From Aporrectodea caliginosa (lineage: Eukaryota > Annelida > Clitellata > Crassiclitellata > Lumbricidae): 64,000 nt of DNA. Within the stretch, counting starts at the first letter, position 1. Each line of letters opens with the position of its first letter. Shown in pieces: positions 51,601 through 61,799 of the stretch. Below the pieces are notes generated by a model that was not told where the DNA came from, ran no database searches, and worked only from the letters and a program-made list of their open reading frames with translations. The position numbers and the translations under genes were made by a program. The DNA lies in contig JACEVL010000203.1 in NCBI GenBank assembly GCA_020284085.1, positions 437,001 through 501,000 on the forward strand, given 5' to 3'.

Positions 51601-51681
51601 GTACAATAGGCGACGATCTTTCGACGATTCCTCCTTACAAAAACACGTCTTCATCTGGTTGTAGTTGCGTCTACTTCATCT

Positions 51682-52528
51682 GTGGAGTCTAAAGAATTCA
51701 TCCGGAGAAAAACAAAGAGAAAAACACTCTTCAACGACTTTTCAAAGCTATCGCTGAAAATGAAAGATGAAACTCCACCTCAGTTGCGCAACAGCAGTTC
51801 CAACGAACCGCCAGCTCTTCCCGGATTCAAAGGCGATGAAACGGAAGAAGAAGTGGACACCGGATGTGGTTGGCGTCGTTTCCGGCCTAAGATACTGGCA
51901 CCGTTTGCGCATGTCTGGACGTTCATCGTGCTATATATTGTGTTCTCGTTCACCCACGCCGTCCAGGGGTCGTACCCCATCGCCGTCCTAACGACCCTCG
52001 AAAGACGATTCAACCTATCGAGTTTCCTGGCAGGGGTTGTCGTCAACATTTCAGTGTTTGGCTACATAATCAGCATCATCATCTTCTCTTTCTTCTTATC
52101 CAAAGTCAACAAACCGCGACTCTTCGCCTGCTGCATGCTCCTGACCTCTATCGGCGCCTTCCTCTACTTTCTCCCTCACATCGTCATTGGCACCGGAAAT
52201 GACGCAATCGACGCAGCGCATGCGCAGATACAGACCACTCTTTATAACACCACAGCGCCGCCGCTGCCAGAGAGCGGAAGTGGAGCGATTCAGCTGTGTG
52301 GAGATAGGAGTGGGTTGGGTGGACCTTCATCAGAGGTTGAGAGGATGAGTACGTGCAGCGCAGAGGAGAGGCAGACAGCGCATGCAGATGTTTCGCATGT
52401 GGTGCCTGCTGTGGTGATGCTGAGCATGGCTGACTTCGTGCATGGCATAGCTGCTGCTTCCGTCTGGACGGTCGGTCTCGTCTTCATCGATGACCACACG
52501 GAACCACAGCTCTCGGCAAAACTCATCG
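51682..52528 (+). CDS. Organic anion transporter (SLCO/OATP), first recognised exon
   Basis: Open from a GTG context to a donor ATCG then GTAAGAG (phase 1). The first ATG in frame is near 51760, so the true start may be there or in an upstream exon. Residues CGWRRFRPKILAPFAHVWTF begin the family's first membrane helix, followed by AVLTTLERRFNLSSFLAGVV, KVNKPRLFACCMLLTSIGAF and a loop with Cys, then MADFVHGIAAASVWTVGLVF. OATPs are 12-helix, sodium-independent exchangers of organic anions in the plasma membrane. This exon covers about helices 1-4. It reads away from the neighbouring channel gene. Confidence 0.85.
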
Positions 52529-52599
52529 GTAAGAGTCTACACGGGTGAGGGGGCAATGTCTTCTTGGATAATGCCTACCAACTGTTACTTAACAATTAA

Positions 52600-52915
52600 A
52601 AGAAGGAGGAGGAGGAGGAGGAGGAGGAGGAGAAGAAAGAAAGAAAGAAGAAAAAGAAGAGGAAGAAAGAAGAAGAAGAGGAAGAAAGAAGAAAGAAAGA
52701 AAGAAGAAAGAAGAAAGAAGAAGAAAGAAGAAGAAGAAGAAGGCGGAGGAGGAGTAGGAGGAGGAAGAGGAGAAGGAAGAGGAGGAGGAGAAGAAGAAGA
52801 AGAAGAAGAAGAAGAAGAAGAAGAAGAGAAGAAGAAGAAGAAGAAGAAGAAGAAGAAGAAGAAGGCGGAGGAGGAGTAGGAGGAGGAAGAGGAGAAGGAA
52901 GAGGAGGAGGAGACG
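52600..52915. repeat. (GAA/GGA)n purine tract
   Basis: About 315 bp of purines on the plus strand, with an internal duplication of GGCGGAGGAGGAGTAGGAGG. In the OATP intron. Poly-Lys/Glu or poly-Ser frames are artefacts. Confidence 0.95.
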
Positions 52916-52934
52916 AAATGGACCAAGATAAGTC

Positions 52935-53130
52935 CCTTAAGCTAACCGGGTAGGCAACCATGGATTATCTTAGCCTTCGCAAATGAGGGTGGGTGGCTGC
53001 CTCGCTGCTTCATCTTCCCATCGATAGTGTACGGTCAGAAACCTCGAACCAAATTTCATCCCTGGGGGAATTTGAACCCCCGAACTTTCGACTGACAGTC
53101 CAGCAAGCTAACCACTACACTATCGAGCTG
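52935..53130 (-). mobile_element. tRNA-Asp-like SINE (family 1) in OATP intron
   Basis: The reverse complement of 16246-16550: CCTCGAACCAAATTTC, a GGGGGAATTTGAACCCCC B box and GACTGACAGTCCAGCAAGC, then CTAACCACTACAC. Confidence 0.75.
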
Positions 53131-53293
53131 TAAATCCCAGTCGATATGCATCATCATCTCTAAGCTTATTTACAGTTGTTCTGCGGAATAGCAAGGGTTT
53201 GTAGCTAAACGGATAAACCTGGAAGTTTGTTTCTATTTGGTGGGCGCTATATAAATCTATTATTGATTTTGCAATTTCCGTATGTTGTTGTAG

Positions 53294-53380
53294 GTCTGAT
53301 GTACACTGTTCGTTTGATATCTCCGATCGTTTCCTTTGCAATGGGAGGATATCTGCTGTCGATCCACACCACCCTCAAAG
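53294..53380 (+). CDS. OATP, second recognised exon
   Basis: 87 bp, phase 1 in (TTGTTGTAG) matching the previous donor, phase 1 out (AAAG then GTCAGA). LMYTVRLISPIVSFAMGGYL is the OATP helix following the YxG block. No later OATP exon (Kazal-type loop, C-terminal helices) was found before the window end, so the gene is either broken or has very long introns. Confidence 0.75.
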
Positions 53381-53492
53381 GTCAGACGACTCATTGGCTG
53401 CTTTTCACCCTTGTACACACACTCAAGCCTTATCTCTAGCTAAACCTAATTTCAAAAGTCATTCGAGAGAAACAACACGGTCTCTAGACGAT

Positions 53493-54460
53493 TTATGCGT
53501 TTGTGGCTGGAGAAGATCCTTCTGGTAGTCCATTTCTGTTTTCTGTAACGTTGTATTTGTTCGGATCTTCTTCGGCTGGTTTCGGTTGCTGTGGCTCGAG
53601 CTGCAGGTCATCCATAGGCCATGATTGGTTGAAGTTCTGGATGATTTCGTCAAGTTTGCTATAGAAGCTGACGGTTCCTGTCTCTATATGGCTGGTCTCT
53701 CTGGTTCCATGAACTGACGCAGAATGACCGGCAGGAACCCTCCAGCCAGAGTAGCCAACATCTGATTGGTCGATGAGATCTTGTAGACTTCTCCGAAAGA
53801 CAGAACAATGACGAACACGAAGAAGATGAAGATAGCAATCTTCAGGAACTGAATGATCCCGAACAGAAGGCCACGGTAGACGGGACCTGGGACTCCGGCC
53901 ACCATTATCTGGCACACCTCGTCGAAAAGCTTCTTCGGAATTCGTGGTATGTCGTCGTTGTCGACAAAGAGGACGAGGTCGTTGATGAACCAGTGACTTA
54001 TCTCTTTCTTTATTTTCTGTTCCTCTGTGACGTCGTTCGGGAGTTCGTGCTTTCCATGTTGGCTCTTACGTATCTCTTTCTTTGAGACTTTCTGTTCTTC
54101 TGTGACGTCGTCCGGGAGTTCGTGCTTTCCCTGTTGGCTCTGCTCTTGAGATTTGAATCCTCGGTTCTCCTGCATATTGGAAGGCAGGCTCGTGACCTCG
54201 TCGAGGCCCTTGATTCGACCTTTGACTTCTTTGAAGATAACCTTGTTCAGCTGGAGGTACTTCTTCTCGACGTTGTTAAAGCTGTCGTAGCTGTAGACGA
54301 CAACCAGTATGACCAGCGAGACGTACCTGAGTAGGGTTCCTGCGTTGACGATAATCCCCATCATCGTAAAGACAATTATCTCGACGAGACATCCGAGGCA
54401 TTCAGAAAGAATGAGGAGAATGGAGAAGAGAGACAGAACGCAGAGCAGTGAAGCCAACAT
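53493..54460 (-). CDS. Multi-pass membrane protein of an expanded invertebrate family, frameshifted
   Basis: Single-exon frame of 258 codons from ATG at 54460 (in-frame TAA just upstream). Two or three N-terminal membrane helices (LLCVLSLFSILLILSECLG; VSLVILVVVYSYDSF), then a charged loop with a ~24-residue tandem duplication (GKHELPDDVTEEQK and GKHELPNDVTEEQK), then WFINDLVLFVDNDDIPRIPK, VAGVPGPVYRGLLFG, FIFFVFVIVLSFGEVY and SSTNQMLATLAGGFLP. The frame stops at 53684, but the family's ETGTVSFYSKLDEIIQNF tail follows in another frame down to 53493. I know this family only as uncharacterised proteins in many invertebrates; it usually has a longer N-terminus. Probably a truncated or decaying copy, or a sequencing indel. 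Confidence 0.65.
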
Positions 54461-54641
54461 ATGCTCGATTTAACTTTGAACAAGATGACAGGCTTTACTT
54501 ATTTCTGTGAGATGGGTGGCTGAAATTTGCCTGAAAATGCTTGAAATTAAGCAGGATAAGCAAAAACAAGCAACAAGATACCGCGTGTTGCTATGAAATT
54601 GGTTGCTTCACGCCCCACCCTAAGCCGAAATCAAATCGTAG

Positions 54642-55127
54642 TAGGGCTACCAACCGCCCCGGATTCGCCGGGACAGTCCCGGAATCGGCCATGTGCGTCC
54701 CGTGTCCCGGATTGATCCCAAATTGTCCCGGAATGTGGTGTAAATATCCACTTCACCAGAATTTAATGTTGTTCCTTTTTTCGCACACTAAACTCGACAA
54801 GTTGTACGATGAATTTTGCGTTCTGCGTTCTATCAGACCTGACATTGTTAGCTCAGCATCGGACACTAGACAGCGCTATGTTTAAGTCTTGAAACTTGAA
54901 AAAACCACTGACACTCAGTAACTGTTTGGCTACTTAGCATTAGGCCTATGTCCTGTGATCTGTCAGTTCCCGTTTCCCCACGCTTTTTGCGAGAGAGTGT
55001 TCAGCATTATGAACGACGCAACATTCTTAACATACAATGACGTGGACATTATTAGTATAAATTAGTAACGGTACATCGAGTTATTACGGACGTCCCGGAA
55101 TGGCAAAATCAAAAGTTGGCAGCCCTA
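54642..55127 (+). mobile_element. hAT transposon remnant
   Basis: Ends TAGGGCTACCAACCGCCCCGG and GTTGGCAGCCCTA are inverted, and AATCGTAG is duplicated at both sides (54634-54641, 55128-55135). Bases near 54967-55020 encode PFPHAFCERVFSIMNDA, the hAT dimerisation motif that includes ERVFS. The rest of the transposase is deleted. Confidence 0.85.
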
Positions 55128-55249
55128 AATCGTAGAAATTTCTTAACATCACAAAAATCTACATCAAGAGGACCGTGCAGATTATCGACGCTGATTGAAC
55201 TCAAATCCACTTATATATAAATAGATATAAAGCGACAACCCTGATTATT

Positions 55250-55990
55250 TTAATAAGCCCTGAAAATTTTACTCATGTCCGGATCGAGTGATAGGTAGAA
55301 TAGATCGAATAGAATCTTCGTTTATTCGTTAAGGGGGCCGTCCATAAATGACGTCACGCACCTAGGGGGGGTCGGAAATTTGTGACGATGTGTGACATGG
55401 GGAGGGGGTCAGCGAAGTGTGACGTCACATCAGGTCTGTGTAATTAAATTTAACAATTAACAACATTTTAAGTTTAAAATAACAGCACTAATTTTGAGTA
55501 TTAAAATTTTCATAATTTTTTTGATTATTTTAATGTATACGGGCACCATTATTAATAATTTTCTAATAATTTAAATATTTTTCACCATCAGATTTTTAAA
55601 TACTTATTACAATGACAATAAATGGGATTTGAAACATGTTTTATTATCAAGTGGAAATTTGGTTTTAGGGGGGGGGTCAGAGCTTTGTGACGTCATTTTT
55701 CAGGGGGTGTGACTTTTTGTGACGAAGTGTGACATGGGGGAGGGGGTCAAAATCGGCCAAAATAGCGTGACGTCATTTATGGACGGCCCCTAACACATTG
55801 TAGAGGAGCCCGTGGATGATAGAGGGCGCGTGGCAATGATAGGGCCTAATGGAGGAACTGAGGAAAATGTGGAATTCTGGAGTTGGATCGTTCCAGAGTC
55901 GCTGTGAGTATAATTGAATAGAATCTTCATTTATTCATTAACGCATTGTCAGAACGCAATGCGATTATGCTGGATAAGGCTCGGTTAGAG
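55250..55990 (-). mobile_element. CR1/L2 LINE fragment, interrupted
   Basis: GGAATTCTGG-type and GATCGTTCCAGAGTCGC blocks match 60320-60360 in the LINE at 59985-61345. The copy is interrupted by the foldback element at 55333-55790. Confidence 0.5.
55333..55790. mobile_element. TTAA-flanked MITE (Kolobok/piggyBac-like)
   Basis: Inverted ends GGGGCCGTCCATAAATGACG and CGTCATTTATGGACGGCCCC, continuing through TCACG for about 25 bp. TTAA precedes the left end; the right flank reads CTAAC, a likely mutated TTAA. Internal TGTGACGTCA and GGGGGTC blocks are repeated in both halves. No coding capacity. Confidence 0.6.
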
Positions 55991-56419
55991 AACTTAATTG
56001 ACAACTTTAATTGTGACTGGCAGCCTGCAGGTAGGCCTAACAGTAAACAGGTTATAACTGTATGCGAATAAATATTGGTTGGTAGCCTAACTCAATTGCT
56101 GTTTAACGGAGTCGTTGACATAGACCTTTTAATTATTTAGCATGCATTCATTCTAAACGTTATGCAGCGGTTGCGTAGGCTATAGGGCCTATCCAAAGAT
56201 AGCCTAGTTGTAGGGCCTATTTATATAGTAGATTTCGTTTATTAAAATACTAAGTTGACATACCGCAACATGTTTACATGGGATAATGAAAGTAATTAAA
56301 TTAAAAACTATAGGCTAAGTTTATGCCTTTAGTCAGATTGAGAGTTAAATCTTAACATCCCGAATGGTCCGAAATACAACCCTAGAGATGAAATTGTGGT
56401 CTTCTTTTTTGGGCAGTTC

Positions 56420-56830
56420 ATGCATATTCATGAGGTTTAGGGCGCAGAGGCAGAGCATATTATGGTCTACGTACGGTCGGAGGAAAGATCGAGTCCTCTA
56501 AGCACATGTTGTGAGTTCCGGTTGACCGCTTGGAGGAGTCTGACGTCTGCATCTTCCATCATTCGGTCTAAATCCTGTTGTTGAGGAGGAAGGTAGCCCA
56601 GTCGTTTGGCCCTTTTGCAGGAAACGTTGGAGTTTTTTGTCGGTCGTTTGCTGTGGTGAATCCCCACCAAGCGGGGGAGGCATAGAGAAGGCGAGAGAAG
56701 GTAGTTGCACGTGCGACTTCATAGAGCGCTGTCGGAGCGAGACCGTGTGCCCTGAGATTGCATTGTACGTAGTCCATGATTTTAGCGACATTTTATGGTG
56801 CCAATTAAGGGTCGCTGAAGTCTAAGCTTG
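56420..56830 (-). mobile_element. LINE 3' fragment, reverse transcriptase tail
   Basis: The minus strand in two frames: RLLYASPAWWGFTTANDRQK and RAKRLGYLPPQQQDLDRM, then EDADVRLLQAVNRNSQHVL. Same family C-terminus as 2026, 3885 and 8990; one frameshift. Confidence 0.7.
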
Positions 56831-56972
56831 TAAGCGAACAAATTCTGTAAAATAAGTCAACGAAGTTGTTTTTCTAGGATTAATATATTATTTATTGAAT
56901 GGCAACAAAGACCGTTTGCGACTCGCTATAATAGGAAACATTAGCAACAATTAACAATTTAACAAAGTGAAA

Positions 56973-57013
56973 TATATATAGCATAAGGACAATTCAATTA
57001 AAAGGTGTCTAAG
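56973..57013 (+). promoter_or_regulatory. TATA + AAAGGTGTCTAA unit, copy 21
   Basis: TATATATA, 28 bp to AAAGG, then AAAAGGTGTCTAAGCAAC, followed by TTTAACGACATCTTGTGACA and a second TTTAGCGACATCTTGTGGCA. Confidence 0.5.
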
Positions 57014-57495
57014 CAACTTTGTACAATTCACTAGTCTATTCAGTGTTTAACGACATCTTGTGACAGCAATGGCCGCGGCGCTGATGTAAATCTTATTTTA
57101 ACACAAGCATTCATCAAGCTAAACACTACAACGCTTGCGTTTGTATGATTTGATTAGAATCACTAGTTTAGCGACATCTTGTGGCATTAAAAGCCTGTGA
57201 CGCCGATACGAAATAATAATATTATACTAAACAATTTTCACCGTATCATAGTCTATAGTAAGGCATATTATATTGAACTCATTATACCAGCAGCACTACA
57301 GTTGAACGAAATTGTTAGAATATGTTTTAAAGGAAGAGTTGAATTTAGTGTAACCCTGGCAGACAACCATGGGCATGATGTGTTAGCGACATCATTTTTC
57401 TTAGTCTCGGCACATTAGGGCGGTTGGCCAGTCCTCTTCCTCGCCTTTTCATAAACCCATCCAATCGACAGTGTACGGTCAGTGTACTCATTGTG

Positions 57496-58415
57496 CAGTG
57501 TTGTTCAGTAATTGAAATACATGTAATTGAATTACGTAATTGAATTACAAGTTGTATAATTGTAATTGTAATTCAATTACATTTTAAGTCCAGTAACTGT
57601 AATTGTATTTCAATTACAATATTGCATGTAATAATTATTATTTGTAATTGAATGAAGTGTAAATTACAAATTACTTTCATAAAGTCAGCAAAGATTCCAG
57701 CTTTCCGGGTTGACCTGGGCCACACGTTTAATTGAATAAACTGCTTTGCGTTATGTTTGCATGGCAACGTAATTGTCAAAATTATTCTATACTTCACCTC
57801 TCTTACAGTTACAGCACACTTTGATAGGCCTCAAGGGCAAGGGCAAGGGCTGACCTTCATTATCAGACTATCCCTGCAGTCATGCACTCATTCTTAGCTA
57901 ATAGCTAGTTTACTGCGGCTGCCTACAGAAAACAGAGCTTCCATCTTCAGCTCCAGTTGAGCGTCTCTTTAGCACTGCCAGACAAATTGACTCACCCAGG
58001 CGCAATCAACTAATTTCTCTATAGCAGGCTATCATTTTGTAAAACTTCTACTCCTAAAAATCAAATAAACTCTAACTTGTTTTAATGGATGATAAGTGTA
58101 AATCGTATTTTGGATACCTGACAAACTTATAATACAATTGAATGTATATAATTATTACAATTTACAGGCCATTGGCCCATTGGATGTTTTAGTTTAAAAT
58201 AGAGTAAATTAAAAAATTATCGAATTTTTAAAAAATCATTTGCCAATTTTAAAGGAATAATTTAAAAGTAATTGGTAATTGAATTACAATCAAAATGTAA
58301 TTGTAATTCAATTACTTTCACAATCAAGTAATTGTAATTGTAATCAATTACATTTACAAGCATGTAATTGCAATTATAATTGAATTACATTTGCAATGTA
58401 ACTGATACAACACTG
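57496..58415 (+). mobile_element. hAT transposon derivative inserted in a SINE
   Basis: Ends CAGTGTTGTTCAGTAATTG and CAACACTG (CAGTGTTGTATCAGT on the other strand) with a perfect 8-bp duplication TCATTGTG (57488-57495, 58416-58423). Both arms are rich in GTAATTGAATTAC repeats. 920 bp; only the end of a transposase remains. Confidence 0.9.
57935..58024 (+). pseudogene. hAT transposase C-terminal dimerisation remnant
   Basis: ELPSSAPVERLFSTARQID, then SPRRNQLISL and a stop. This is the hAT dimerisation motif (SSAPVER-x-FS). No upstream frame of useful length. Confidence 0.85.
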
Positions 58416-58559
58416 TCATTGTGGCTGAGTTGTCTTGGGGTGCGGGTGGAGCAGAACTCTCGAACCAAATAATTAACTAGGCTACCATTGCGGGGATTTG
58501 AGTTCACGACCTCTCGATTGACAGTCCTGCACGCTAACCACTACACTATCAATATACTG

Positions 58560-58805
58560 GGGTGCGGTGGTGTAGGGGTATGTTCGGTGCCTTGCAGCTG
58601 GATGGTTGCGGGTTCGAATCCACCTCAAAGTCGCCGCGTAGGCACCCTGGGCAAGTCCTTCACTCGCAATTGCTCATGCGCTTCGGCGTGAAACTCCGAT
58701 TCAGCGTCCGCGCAGTAGTCGGGATCGAGCGCCTCTGAATGGGCAATCTGGTAGAGGCGCTATAACAAGTGTTCAAATACAATACAATACAATACAATAC
58801 AATAC
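58560..58805 (+). mobile_element. tRNA-Ala-like SINE (family 3) with (AATAC)n tail
   Basis: Head with A box (TGGTGTAGGGGTATG), anticodon loop CTTGCAG (TGC, Ala) and B box GCGGGTTCGAATCCACC. The body has GGGCAAGTCCTTCACTCG and the 3' end GGTAGAGGCGCTATAACAAG plus AATAC units. A partial copy is at 25965. Confidence 0.8.
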
Positions 58806-58861
58806 CATCACGCTTTTCACGGTCTTCACTAAACGCAATTTCTCGAAAGTGATATATAGGC

Positions 58862-58901
58862 TATATATCGTCGGAATTCTGTAAATTAAAGGTGTCTACT
58901 G
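58862..58901 (+). promoter_or_regulatory. TATA + AAAGGTGTCTA unit, copy 22
   Basis: TATATATC, 26 bp to AAAGG, then AAAGGTGTCTACTGCAGCTG. The downstream 170 bp match copies 2 and 4 (TTGTGTTGTCACGAGAAATTG) up to TTCGGGACTGGCACTACCAG. Confidence 0.5.
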
Positions 58902-59423
58902 CAGCTGAACAATATACACTTATTTTGCCCTATAGTTGTGTTGTCACGAGAAATTGTTGTTTAGTTGCTGTTTATAAAGACTTTCTGTCATAAATTAAAT
59001 GCTTAGCATCACCCTCCTCCTTAATCCAGGTTCGGGACTGGCACTACCAGAGTACGGACCGTGGCGTAGTTACATAAGACTTCGGAACGGATCTGATCCA
59101 AAAAGTAAGCTTTCGTATTCGGGGCATGTGCTGGGGAAGAGTGGAAATTATCCGGGTGAGAACAATATCGAAGGCACCCAGTTCCTTGGATCAAGAGGTC
59201 AAGGAAAGCATAAAGACGAAAACTGGATAATTATTCAACTGGCTATTGATGGAGACAGTAGCCTACTAAGTGGATGGAACAAAATAGTCCGAGGTGGAGA
59301 CAAGACAAGATCAAACATGATAAGCATTTGAGCTGTATTATGCCACAAACTAATCTTTGTCTGCTGCAACGGCCTATGTAGTCATAAGCTGCCGTTAAAC
59401 TGAGGATCCAACAGCAATCTGGT

Positions 59424-59505
59424 ACTGCCAGTCCAAAACGTGGACATAGGATGATTGAAGGAGGGCGACGCTTACCATCTTAGTAATGACACTTCGTCGT
59501 TAAAC
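59424..59505 (+). repeat. GCCAGTCC / GGCGACGCTTACC hairpin repeat
   Basis: TACTGCCAGTCCAAAACG, GAAGGAGGGCGACGCTTACC, TGACACTTCGTCGTTAAAC. Same family as 7668. Confidence 0.6.
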
Positions 59506-59984
59506 CGCAACTAACCATTTTAGTTGATTTAAGCCTTAAAATACTGCATTAGTCACAGGAATTTCCATGGTGGTCTCCAAAATCGCCGTGATGTTTAAGA
59601 GAAACACGTGCACACCTTCTTTTATTTAGAAACGGAATATATATTAACCTTCATGAAAACATCTAGTTAATATTATTGGTTGTTCATTGAAAACACTGAT
59701 GTTTTAAGGGGAGGAGCCACGAGGGTCGCTCAGATGGCTGAGTATGTCTTCGGAAAGAGCAACACGTGCACACCTCCTTTTATTTGAAATTTAAAAAATA
59801 TATATAAATTTACGTGAAAATATATTTAACTTTGGAAAAACAATAGGTATGATTTATTTTTATTATTGCATGGGATCGTTGGCCATGTTAAAAAATTATA
59901 CACCTATTTTAAGTCTGATATTCTCCGTACAAGAAACAGCAGAAGCATGGGTGTGCATGCACTTAGGCCTACTGCTCCGCACAA

Positions 59985-61345
59985 TCGTAATCGTAATCGT
60001 AATCTCCAAACTTCTGAAGCGCCACTCGAAAGCCAAGCGCAGGGCACCAGCTTATTCACGAGCGCTGCGCATATTCAGAGGGGTTGTCCAAAAAGAGTAG
60101 TCCGAGGGAGTCCGAGTCCGGTTTCCAGAGGATCAGAGAGGGCACAGCAGATGTTAAGGCGGGTGTCTTTTAGGTCGAGGATTGGAAGGTACAGGATCAG
60201 ATGAGTCAGGATAAGAGTTCTTTAGTTTCGAGTGGAAAGCCTTGGGGGTGATGGATAGAAGAGCCTGAGGCAGATGATGGTGGATGATTGGCGATGATGG
60301 TGGAGGAACCGAAAAAGTGCGGAATTCAGGAGGTAGATCGTTCCAGAGACGCGGTGCAGTGTTGGATATTGCTCGGTTGGAGAACTTGAGATGAGTAGTG
60401 ACCGGCGGTCTAGAAAGAGTGAGAACGGAGGATGATCGGGTAGAACGGGTCGGCTGGATGGTGAAGAGTTCGCGGAGATATCTTGGCTGGGAGTGTTGTA
60501 GGGAGTTGTAGGTTAGCGAGAGGACTTTGAAGTGAATTCGCTCTGGGATTTTTAACCAATGGAGTGATTTGAGGATGGGAGTGATGTGATGATGCTAGGG
60601 AGTTCTGGTGACGGCTCTGGCTAGTGAGTTTTGGATGAGCTGCAGACGCTTTAGTTGGGTGGCTTCAAGGTTGAGAAAGAGGGAATTGCAATAGTCGAGC
60701 TTTGAGTGGACAATGGAGGTAGCAATGGTGGAGGCAGTTTTGAAGTCGAGCATGGGTCGCATGCGGCGGAGGTCACGAATGTGCATGAAGCAGGAGCGCG
60801 AGAGGTTGGAGATGTGATTAGAGAAGGAGAGATGTGGATCAAAAGTAACACCAAGATTGCGGACAGGGGCGTCAGAGGTGAAGGTAAGAGATGAAGAGTT
60901 AGTGGATAGGTGTATTGAAAGGTCAGGTATTTTCTTGATTTGGTCAGGAAGGCCGAGGATGATGAATTCTGTTTTGGAAGGGTTGAGGCAGAGCAGGTTT
61001 GACGACATCCATTGAGAGACTAGGTTAACCACACTGAGTAGTTTTGCAATGGAAGTAGAAAAAGAGCTTGGGGAGAAGGATATGTAGAGTTGGGTGTCGT
61101 CTGCATAGAGATGGTGGTCAACAGAAGAGGATTTTATGAGATGGCTTATTGGTGTAGTATACAGAATGAAGAGCAGTGGGCCCAGGACGGAACCTTGAGG
61201 GACACCACAGCAGAGCGGGAGGGGTTGCGAACATTGACTGGATGGATGCTTTAACAGAGAAGGCTCTGGAAGACAAGTAGGACTGGAACCAACATAGAGC
61301 AGTGCCAGAGACGCAATTTGATGTCATAACTCGATGTAAACTTTA
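59985..61345 (-). mobile_element. CR1/L2-type LINE, 5'-truncated, (GATTAC)n tail
   Basis: The minus strand starts inside the reverse transcriptase: [19 protein letters not shown], a [17 protein letters not shown] block and YADD in another frame. Then come [39 protein letters not shown] and [13 protein letters not shown]. The 3' UTR ends CTTTCGAGTGGCGCTTCAG plus GATTACGATTACGATTAC. Confidence 0.8.
60595..61032 (-). pseudogene. CR1/L2 reverse transcriptase C-terminal part
   Basis: 145 open codons with the NPSKTEF, NLGVTFD and [10 protein letters not shown] blocks and a [16 protein letters not shown] end. The upstream RT domains lie in other frames. Confidence 0.8.
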
Positions 61346-61678
61346 GAATAATAATAAAAATAATAATCATAATAATAATCGTAATCAGTTTAAAATGAAT
61401 TTTGCTGTAATATTCCAAAATAATTTCTATCGACGTCAGCGGCCATTAATCTCATAAGACATCGTTAAAAGCGTCATTCATATTATTGTTAACTCTTCAG
61501 AAGCATTGTCATGTAAACGGGACTCCCCAAGATTGCCGGGTATACCTAACAAAACCATTTGTTGCCAGCGGCTGTCTTCCTTCCCAAACGCCGCTCCATC
61601 TACACCTGGATAAACCACACCCATAATTACAATCGGAAATTCCACCTCTTGCTCAACTCCACCACTTCCTCTTCCCAG

Positions 61679-61755
61679 TGGTGCCAGTCCGAAGCCTGGA
61701 GAATGGAGGAGGGCGACGCTAATCATCTTTTTTATGACACAGCGTCGTTAGACAA
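61679..61755 (+). repeat. GCCAGTCC / GGCGACGCTAATC hairpin repeat
   Basis: TGGTGCCAGTCCGAAGCCTGG, GGAGGAGGGCGACGCTAATC, TATGACACAGCGTCGTTAG. CGACGCT and AGCGTCG are exact complements 21 bases apart, the best hairpin of the family. Confidence 0.65.
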
Positions 61756-61799
61756 CCAACCAACGCCCAGCTCTCTTAGTCTTTGCGTTTGAATAGAAG

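Larger units (their letters stand above)
57399..58550 (-). mobile_element. tRNA-Asp-like SINE (family 1) split by a hAT element
   Basis: 57399-57495 carries the SINE body (TTAGTCTCGGCACATTAGGG) and 58424-58550 its tRNA head (GGGGATTTGAGTTCACGACC). The two parts are continuous in other copies. The 920-bp element between them is an insertion. Confidence 0.8.

Noticed and set aside
52490..52961. Lys/Glu- or Ser-rich proteins
   Set aside because: Purine microsatellite in the OATP intron.
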